Shown here: positions 55,831-64,000 of the stretch, one piece after another | How the letters are laid out: the number at the start of each line of letters is the position of its first letter | Position numbering within the stretch: position 1 is the first letter of the stretch | Assembly (NCBI GenBank): GCA_002900995.3 | Contig: CM035315.1 | Span: forward strand, 605,967-669,966 | Length of the DNA: 64,000 nt | DNA from: Ganoderma boninense | Taxonomy: Eukaryota; Basidiomycota; Agaricomycetes; Polyporales; Polyporaceae | Reading direction: 5' to 3' | Program-made: the position numbers and the translations under genes | The notes under the pieces: model-generated | The model's input: the letters and a program-made list of their open reading frames with translations, nothing else | Told to the model about the DNA's origin: nothing | Databases searched by the model: none

Positions 55831-56680
55831 GATCTCCACGTGTTGGACTACGGTCCGCGCACGAAGGCGCAGAAGGCTGGCCTATGGCTCCGATGAGTCG
55901 AGCAACCTGCAACCCACAAGGACAAGGAAGAGCACGTACTTGAGGATGATGACGACCGGGTCGAGCGATTGATATAGCACAGAAAAAGCTGGCAGTGAAT
56001 TAATAATAGGTGGCAGGAAGAAAGCAGGAGAGAAGAGACAGGACTCACGGAGGAAAGGTGGATCGAATCTCAACACTTCATTGTTGGGGGGCCGGGGGGG
56101 TTGCCTTACGGATAGAGTCGGAGGTTCAGTCGGAGTTTGGCATACGTCGAGCAACGAAGGGAAGCCTGTCAACGCGGCTGGCGTTCCTTACCACGTCGGA
56201 ACCCTGCTGCATATATCAAGGTCACACAGGTGGACCGAAGGCACGTACAAGCTCAGCTCAAGCTCAGCTCAAAGCGATGGGCACTCCCTCGAAGGTGGAT
56301 GGAGACCGTAGTTACAGCGTCGGAAGGTCTGCCAGGATCCAGGTACTACGCCTTTGGCATTCAAGTTGACCCTGACCCGACCTGGACCGAACTATCGGCC
56401 TCCATCAAGCTGGTGACGAGGACTCGAAAGCGCAGTGCTGGTGCCCGTGAAAACCAATCCTGTCGTCTCCGCCTGGTGCTCGCCGTCGCCCCCGCAAACG
56501 TCAATGAGGCCGTCTTCCGCCGGACTGGCGAAAACTCGTGGTCGTAAAAGTTAACGTACGGCACCTGCAGTCCAGGACAGCCGAACACGACTTTCCCTTG
56601 CCCACAGCAGGCGTCGAGCCCATCTTCCAGTGGCCGGTCCGCCCCCTCCATCCATGCCCACCCATCCTCAAATGGCCCCA
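55831..56680. other. P-D/Q-C intergenic spacer
   Basis: No gene supported. Shortest of the three P-Q spacers. A G-rich run (GGGGGGCCGGGGGGGTTG) lies at about 56,086-56,103. Confidence 0.4.
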
Positions 56681-58020
56681 ATGCAGCACTCCGCGGACAG
56701 CTGTTGAGGCTTCCTAGCGAACACCGAAGCCGAAGCCCAACATGGCTCCCGGCTGTACTTGTCACGCCCGCGGTTCCGCTCCGTTCTGTCAAGAGCGCGA
56801 AGCTGGTCGGCCTCAGTCTGTCGTTGACGAGATGGTTGCTGAGGGTACGGGATCGTACACCCTAGCAACAAGCGAATCCTCCCGCTGTATTTAGAGTCGC
56901 TGGTGCAGCAGATCGACGCTGCGGTAGGGTTGAAGACACAATCCTTCTCAGAAGGCGAGCTACGTACAACGTTCTCTCGTGGTGGGTTTCTGTCGTCCTA
57001 ACGTTGGACGCATGGCAACTGAAAACCACACACTAGCGACAAAGCAGTTGTGATTGAGGAGCGTAAGGGTGCCATGGTGGCATTCTTGACCGCGCTGCAC
57101 GCGCGAGCGGAAGCCCTCGAACGCGAGCCAAAGCAGGAGGTGGCCGCGTTGCCTTTGGAGGACCCAGGCCCTCCAATAGTCCCAATCTCCCTAGTCTCAG
57201 CCCCAGTCCCAGTCCCAGATCGAGCAACAGCCGTAATGCATCTAGACAAGCCCTGGCCTACCCCATCCTGGACGTTCTGTGATTGCACAGCAAATTCGAG
57301 CGAAAAGGGCTCCAACCCCAGCGACGGCCGCGTTCGGTGTGCCACCATCAAGCTGAGAGACGGCCTGCGGTGTACGTGGTCGTGCGTTGCGGGCCAGCGA
57401 TTCTGCAGGATCCACTGTACCGCACACGGGACGGTCACCGCCGTCGTGATCCCCCACACCGCAGGGTCAAGGAGGGAGTGCTGGAGGCGCAGCAGATGAG
57501 GGTCGCGCGCGAGGAGGGCACAAGGCGTGCTGGGTGGGAGACGTCTAGAATCACGTTGGGAAACTGGACGAAATGGAAATGGAAGACATCGTGAAGGAGC
57601 ACCAACGTCTGTTCTCCTGCACGTATGAGTGCGAGGGTGATCTTCTGTCCGGGAATCGTCAACTCACATTACATGCGGACAGCTACCGGGCCATCCAGAC
57701 ATACTTACGGACGTGGCGTATTAGCGCAGGCTTGCTGCTCGGAGGACTAAGCGGGAGGAGGGACGCAAGGATCGCGGAGAGCCGAGGCCAGGTGGAGGCG
57801 CGGACGACGGAGTTCTTGGCCGAGATCCAGGAAAAGGACATAATGGAGCACTGCATGGAAGTAGAGGACCTTCCGAATGTGAGCCATTCGGTTATATCTG
57901 TTCAGAGGGAAAGATACTGACCTGTGTGGAAGGGCGCCATCGTTGTTGGCGCGTCGATCTGGTTTTAGGCTCCACCGGCGCGAAGGGCAATCGTGGATGC
58001 GGTCTCCCCGCTCATGGTAA
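56681..58020 (+). pseudogene. Q family copy C, decayed
   Basis: Exon 1 starts ATGCAGCACTCCGCGGACAG and meets a stop after eight codons. Its donor is GC (GAAG followed by GCGAGC). Exon 2 (from about 57,043) keeps the EERKGAMVAFLTAL helix and the second cysteine cluster in open frame (RCATIKLRDGLRCTW...FCRIHC), then runs out of frame. Exon 3 (from about 57,690) keeps ISAGLLLGGLSGRRDARIAE. Exon 4 reads GAIVVGASIWF and then a stop where copies A and B continue with PWARS. So the zinc-type cluster is preserved while both ends are lost. Confidence 0.78.
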
Positions 58021-60132
58021 GGGATACTTGAGACGATGGCAGTCAATCATGAATGCAGAATGAGGTGCATTAGGAGAGAGGTAGAGTACAACAGTGTCAG
58101 GACGGAAGGGACCGCATCACAGGTCTCTGGTGGGCGCCATCGAGTCAACCTCGCTCCTCGCAGATTTGCCTGTTAGGCAGTAGTATATGGGAGCAACGAG
58201 CATCGGTGGACCGTGGAACAGTAATAGGACTAATCACTGAAGCAGAGGAAGAACACGCGAGAGACGAATGCCACACGATAAGACGTACCAAAGACTAAGA
58301 GTCGGGCAGGTGGCCTTGTATGCTCTTGCGACTCAGACGTTGAGATACAAGCCATGGGGCAGTATGGCGTTGGTAAAGCTACAGCTACTTGCTTCGCAAT
58401 TGTATGCGTTAATGGACGCGGAGTACACTGCCTTAGAACACTTGCCGAAATGACGAGTGCGACGAGCGGGACGACGTGGAATCGCCCATAGGCCTTAAAT
58501 CCACTAGCGCAATGTCTGCAATCACATAACTGCATGCACAGAGAGGTTTTTGTGCTACGCACCGGGAATGCAGGCCAGCACCCTCTCGACCCTCCTCGTC
58601 TCCAGAACCCACATGACTCAGAGTTGAAATGAGCAACGGGCGTTATTGAACTTCCCTCATTCAGTCCAACTCTTCAAGGCGACGCCGAGAGAACACCAAG
58701 AAAGACAAAAATGGGAAGAACGCAGCTGGCAAGAGGCCCGAGGGAGTCGAGGAGGGAGACAAAGTTGCACCGGGCTGCAACGCCGTCGTCAAGGGGAAGA
58801 TAATCTAATCGTTCGTGCTCGTGGCTGGCACGCGAGCATACTCTCACTGCCACCGCTGTCCTTGCTCAGCGCTCAGCGCTCAGCGGTCACCATGTCCGAT
58901 ATCGAGGCAGGCGGAGAAGAATTTGTACTTACATACCTTTATCTCAAGCTGTCCGATGCTGACAATGTTGTATTATATTCTACACAGGTTCTACCTCGGC
59001 GACTAAACATAACGTGGAGTTTCTACGACACCTTAGTGAGCTCATCCATGCTCACTATCCACTATCCCCACCACATAGTACTACGCTTCCCAAGGCTCGT
59101 CTTCCACGGAGACCGCATCTACCTACATGTCCAAGGCCGTGCGGTTCCCCCAACGTCCACGTATCCCCCGGAGCGGACAGTTTCGTCAACTTGAATGCCC
59201 ATGTCGTCTCCCTGACGAGCGGCGCCGCACGGCACCCCATCAAGGTATTGCACAACGGCGGGTACCTCGCGTACGACCGTGACCCGCGCACCCGAACACC
59301 TCCCAGCCTTGTCGCGCACAACACGCTCGGCGGTGGTGTCGGGTGAGATGCCATAGCTGCCCTAGATGCCTCTCAATGTAGCAGGTCTGGCCTTCGTATT
59401 GAACCCTCAGAGGGCATGGACACCGCTCCCCGCTCTCTGACCCGACCCGGGCCTGCAACTATGTACATACCGGGTCGGTACCGGTCGTCCCAGAGGCTGT
59501 TGGACGCTACGAGCGGTGCCACACTCGCTACGTCGAGTGTGTGTTTTCGTGTGCTCGCGGCTTTCCTCGTTCTGACCGTTTGCAACTCGCTCGCATACTG
59601 GCCACGGCTGGAATGCGAGCGCGTTCAAGTCGAAACACGAGCCGCCGTACTCGCGTTCCGGGTACGGGCCGGGCGAAGACCTCTTCCTGAAGGTCTCTGT
59701 CTGGAGGCGTGTGGTTCCGGTGTTCTTCTGCTGTGCGTGAGGGCGGTTCGGAGTGGTGCAAGAGGGCCTCGATCAGCTGGGCGTAGCGCGAGGTAAGCCC
59801 TGCTGTGTGCAAAGGCTACGTAAGCTGACCCCAAGCCTCCGCGCAGTTTTATAGCTAGTCATTTGGTCTGTTGTGGTCGCGGTACGCGTAGGCGCATGTA
59901 ATAAACCATCGAGCTGCCGCACTGCCTGAGCGTGCTGCCGTGTAAGGACTGTCTTTTGAGCTCTGAACACTAAAGTCGCGATATGAGCCTTGCAGCGCAG
60001 CTCTCGAGCTGGTGCAGTAGATAATGTGCTTTTGTAAGTAACTGACGGCTCAATAAGAACATCCATATCTGTTTCCAAAGCCTCAGAGCATCTTGGCCTT
60101 GGCCCCTCATCGGCATCAGGCCGGGGGTCTCT
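58021..60132. other. 2.1 kb without a supportable gene
   Basis: Frames up to about 180 codons at 58.65-59.8 kb on both strands, without motifs. One plus-strand frame (MSDIEAGGEEFVL, from 58,891) has a believable start but no recognisable continuation. Confidence 0.4.
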
Positions 60133-62341
60133 CTAAAGTTTTGTCCTGGAAAGTGATGTCAGCTTTTCAGGCCCGCCAGAAGGAGTGGATAGCCAAACCA
60201 GGGCTGCGCTCTGCGAGTCCTCATTATCATTACGTTCGTCGCAGCTGAGCTCGCTGTGATGCGCGAAGACCGGCATGGACACCGAGATAGCCGTTGTGCC
60301 GTCCTCGACTCGCAGTATGAGATCGCGGCAATTCAGGCTGGATGCGCGGTTCTGTCAGTTACCACGAACCGCTCGTGAGACATTAGGTCGAGGCTCGACG
60401 ACGTACGTCGTGAGGAGCGCGTTGATGTCCACTGCGGTAGCCCATCAGCAGTGCGAGAGGAGATATGGAGACAGAGGAGAGGAACTCACATTTTGCGATC
60501 AGCATGGTCAAGAACAGGACGTAGAGTTTTGTTGGCGCGGCCACGTACTAGTCGACGGAGTAAGAGTCAGCTTACAATAAAGATGTCGCGGAAGGCTCAC
60601 CGCAACGAAGTCTGCGATGACGAACAACCTAGATGGCAGAGCACATCTGAGTATTCAGTCGGAGCGCTATGTAGACGGAGGGGGGGACGGACGCCGACAG
60701 AGAGCCAGTCGCGATGGTCAACATGACCAGACGGGAGATGATGTCGTTTCCTCTCGATTTGGGCCTACGCGACAGCAAACACGTCAGCGACTGTTCAGAG
60801 AACACATGGCGCCGACACCATTAATATGGGTAATGATACTACCTTGGGTACAAGTCGCCGCGTCTCTGCCGCAGCTGGTACACACCCCACGCGGATATTA
60901 GGAGCCCTGTGACGGCTTCCATACCAAGGCCGGTGCTTCCGATGTACTTCGGGGGATTCATCGACGCGTCAACATCCTCCGGGGCTCGCGGCGCGTATTC
61001 GCTGGCAGGGAAAGGGAAAAGGTACTCACGCGGAGCTCGTAGACGATCTCCGTCCTGCCTGTGGACGAAGTGCGACTCCGGCTGAAGCTGGCATATGTAA
61101 AGGCGTGGATGGGTGTTGCGCAGTCAGCGGTACGGGAGGCTCGGACTCGGTCAAGACCGGGCTTTGAGGGGAACTCACAAGAAGGCCGGCCAGTCTGCGG
61201 GAAAGACACCGTCAACAATGCGACACATTGAGTGAAGAAGTGGGGGGACAGGTACGCACAGACGTTCACAACTGGCGGATCCATCACAGATCCCCAGAGT
61301 TGGTCGGGGTCAGCCATCGCTCTTGTCGGTCTCGGTATGATGCCGGTGGGCCGTCACTCACCAAAGCGAGCGAGATTCAATGTGCCCTGTCCATGCAATG
61401 TCAAACTCGGGGAAAGGACGCATCGGATCTGGTGCCTTGAAATGGACGAAAACTTACAACGGTTGCTGCCACGAGGTAGTTGCGGCTTACTGGAGAGGTG
61501 TATGGTGAGTTCTCGGAGGGTCGCGTAAGATCCGAGTCGACGCACTTCCAAAAATGCGCACAGCGTAGAATCTGCGAGAGCCTTCAGCTGAGACGATTAT
61601 ACAAAGGCGAGTGCTAAGTCTACCCTACGTTTTCACCAAAAGCTGTACAAGGGCCTAACAATCGCATTAGTAAATCATCCGCTTCGACACGTCCGAGTAG
61701 CGACTCACATTCACCAGTATAGCGGCCTGGCACCGATCGAGATTGAAGTTCACAGCACGGTTCATGACATAATGGAAATTGTACATACTGGGATGCTCCT
61801 GGACATTGATGATGAGTAAATGAGCAGACCGCCATGATTATGGAAAAGACGATGAAGCAATGCACGCACCATATGGCAATGTCAGACGAGGCTGCCGGAT
61901 CTGCGAATCCATCGACGAGGAAAACATAGAAAACGTGCACCACGAGTGCTTCTTGGATAGAATCGAGGGCCCTGCACCCGCTTTAGCGATTTGGGTGCTC
62001 GCTATTAGACGGCGGCCCATTGACATACCATAATGCAGAAACCTAGGCCACAAGGCCCGTGAGCGTTTCCACGAGAGACCTCGGAAAGTGTGTGGGACGT
62101 ACCAAATACTTCAGGCTTAGTGGATCCCCCTTGGATCGTGGTGACCGGTAATAATGAAAGGCTTGTATGCAGGTGATACCATATATGCTGGATGCCAGCG
62201 ATAAAAGTCGAGTCAATGCAGATATCCGGGGAGGGGGAATGCCAGTGCCACTCACATGGATGTAGCCACGACACCAAGATAGCCGATGCCTATAGCCTCG
62301 AACCGATGTGAGGGGGAGAGGGAGGCTATTGCGTCAGGCAT
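60133..62341 (-). CDS. DUF6534-type membrane protein 2
   Basis: Paralog of the gene at 48-50 kb with the same exon plan: E1 62341-62256, E2 62187-62103, E3 62042-62029 (14 nt), E4 61971-61870, E5 61798-61789 (10 nt), then small exons carrying ILVN-ALVQLL, FYAVRIFG, SRNYLVAATV, GTLNLARFG, DWPAFL and RTEIVYEL, then GMEAVTGLLISAWGVYQL, NDIISRLVMLTIATGSLS, LYVLFLTMLIAKM and INALLTT spliced to LNCRDLILR, ending at TAG 60135-60133. N terminus MPDAIASLSPSHRF. Many hydrophobic helices. Donors are mostly GTGAGT, GTACGT or GTATGT. A few small-exon junctions between 61.6 and 61.1 kb are tentative. Role unknown; family known to me only as fungal membrane proteins. Confidence 0.8.
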
Positions 62342-63525
62342 GGCCTTCGATGTCCAATGCGCGCGAGGGACCTGGGGGTGTGGGAGTGAAGATGCCGCGC
62401 CGGACCTGAGTTTAATGCTTGCCTAAGAGGAGCGGGATCAAGCGATCTGAACTCTATAGCCACAGGAAGCCCGTCGTCTCGAAGGCAATCGTCCTGATGC
62501 CTTTGTATTGCAGAAAAATGTTCGACAATCATACGTCACCGTCAAGGCAGGATACGTGGAAATGCTCCGATCCTTCAAGCCTTCAGCCTGCTGAACAATG
62601 GTCAGTGACACAGCTCGGGCGCGGAAGTACCTAACGTTGTCCTTCAGCACTACTCGGCGCACTGTATCGTCTCTGTGGATAAGCCCCGGGGCGCTCCTGA
62701 CTCGGAATCGGAGACGTAAGCATCACAAGGAGGAGCTTGCATGTAAGTTCAAGTCAGGCGTCGCAGTCGCTCTCCGGTCATGGTGGCCGCGAATTCATTG
62801 CCCCCATGGGACGAAGCAGGCTTCGGGATACCCGGCGACCGTCACAAGTAGTGCACAATTGCGTCCCGGTGCGAAGCAGTATCGGGACAGTCCGGACCTG
62901 AGACCCAAACTCAAACACAGCAGACCCGGAGGCGTTGTGGCGTTTAGAGTCCAATTCCACTCCACGTGGTCCCGCCACTGGCACTCATCGCGCCCGAAGT
63001 GCCACCCAGCTCTCCGGGTTACCAGATTCAAACTGCTAAGAGCTAACCGCCGGGGGAGGGTACATCACCCCTCGATTTGAGGGCACTCGTGTGCCTGATC
63101 TCGTTAGCGTCCGAGATACATAGACATACACACACGGAGAACACTTGCACAGCGGGAACACGTCTGAGCTTCCTCCGAGCCGGCAGCCATAGTTAAGGTT
63201 ACGAAGTACGGAAGCCATGCTCGCAGCACTACTTTGACGGATCCTGCCCTAGGACACGCTGGTACATCAGCATTCTTGAACCACATGCGCGCCGTCGCGC
63301 TAGGACCTGAAACCCGCCGACGATCACGAAGCCTTCCGCAGCACTTCTTCTTCCGCCACCAGCCCAGCTCGGCTCGGTCACACGATGTAAGCCCTGTCGA
63401 CGACCACCTTGCACTGCACCGCGCGACGTCAGAATCCAGTGCTGACTAGTACTGCTGCGCCAGTGCACGAATTGGGAAAACCAACCACTCACCACGATCT
63501 CTCTGTCAGCGTCCGAGTCGCTCCG
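62342..63525. other. Spacer between DUF6534-type genes 2 and 3
   Basis: 5' region of gene 2 and 3' flank of gene 3. A plus-strand frame of 160 codons at 62.6-63.1 kb is basic and without motif. Confidence 0.4.
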
Positions 63526-64000
63526 TCACTCGCCGGGCCCGCATTCCACAGCCACTGAGGAGTCGCTCGTGCTGAGCGGGCAGGAGATCGCCTTGGGTTT
63601 AACTTTCGGGTCCGAGTCGTTGTTGATGCAGACGACGTTCGGTGGGCCGGAGCCGTCACGGATGAACTGTCGCGAGTTCAACCTGTGCAGAAGAGGCTCG
63701 GGTCAGCGTGAGGAGTCGAGGTCTCCCAGCAGCACGGCGGTGAATCAACAGGACACGGACGACGTCAGAAGCGCGTTGGCGTCGACTGCGGGGAGCGAAG
63801 GGTCTCGTCAGATTGATGCCGGTAGCTTTTACTTTTATTTGGACCGGGAAGCGAGGGGAGACGCACGCTTCGCGATGAGGAAGTTGAAGAAGAGCGGGTA
63901 GAATGTATCAGGGGAAGTGAGATACTGCGGGATGACGAAACATAACATAAGAAGAAAACGGTTGCTCCGTCAGAATCGGTGGCGACTCGGAAGGGGTTGA
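63526..64000 (-). CDS. DUF6534-type membrane protein 3, C-terminal part (cut by window edge)
   Basis: Readable from the right edge: IPQYLTSPDTFYPLFFNFLIAK, matching LYVLFFNFLIGKM of gene 1 and LYVLFLTMLIAKM of gene 2, then a GTGCGT donor; next DANALLTS and, after another intron, LNSRQFIRDG, the same closing ALLTSLN-x-R module, ending TGA at 63528-63526. Intron positions are the same as in the other two genes. The rest lies beyond 64,000. Confidence 0.75.

Noticed and set aside
36271..58020. Reading the P-Q pair as a toxin-antitoxin or killer system
   Set aside because: The arrangement is suggestive, but nothing in either protein shows a toxin fold; no functional claim is made.

Overview
The window reads as nuclear DNA of a filamentous basidiomycete, most likely an Agaricomycete (perhaps Polyporales). 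Reasons: almost every supportable gene is cut by short GT-AG introns of about 40-70 nt; promoters carry TATA-like boxes; and the protein types are ones I associate with mushroom-forming fungi (F-box/LRR and WD40 proteins, DUF6699-type and DUF6534-type proteins, a CxC5/CxC6 KDZ-transposase gene, a Ty3/Gypsy element). Family names are from memory of the families; no database search was possible.

Left end (1-9.3 kb): the 3' part of a Ty3/Gypsy retrotransposon. The end of a Gag-protease frame overlaps the RT-RNase H-integrase frame and carries a textbook -1 slippery heptamer four codons before its stop. Between pol and the putative 3' LTR lies about 4 kb with only antisense reading frames, one a clear three-exon gene with a cysteine cluster. 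This block is bounded by two identical 15-nt polypurine tracts. The element appears to have inserted into a KDZ-type gene (9.3-11.7 kb), which also carries an in-frame stop and a 12-unit coding minisatellite.

Middle (11.7-36 kb): long stretches with no supportable gene separate a DUF6699-type gene (15.8-17.2), an F-box/LRR gene (21.5-23.2), an F-box gene and a WD40 gene that a normal intron can join into one (24.4-26.9), a second DUF6699-type gene (31.5-32.4) and a C2H2 zinc-finger gene (34.6-35.7).

Right part (36-58 kb): a repeatedly duplicated locus. Four relatives of a minus-strand gene (here 'P') and four relatives of a plus-strand gene (here 'Q') are present, three of them arranged as divergent P-Q pairs over a conserved spacer. 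P-B, P-D and Q-B are usable as read; P-A and P-C have frame breaks; Q-A, Q-C and Q-D are decayed. Q encodes two C...C-x2-H clusters and a hydrophobic C-terminal segment; P shares a D-x-x-C arginine-rich helix. I know no named family for either, and this is the best candidate for an undescribed system. A third DUF6699-type gene lies between copies A and B.

Right end (48-64 kb): three DUF6534-type multi-membrane-span genes on the minus strand, split into many exons, including 14-nt and 10-nt microexons at identical positions in the two complete paralogs. The third gene runs off the right edge.
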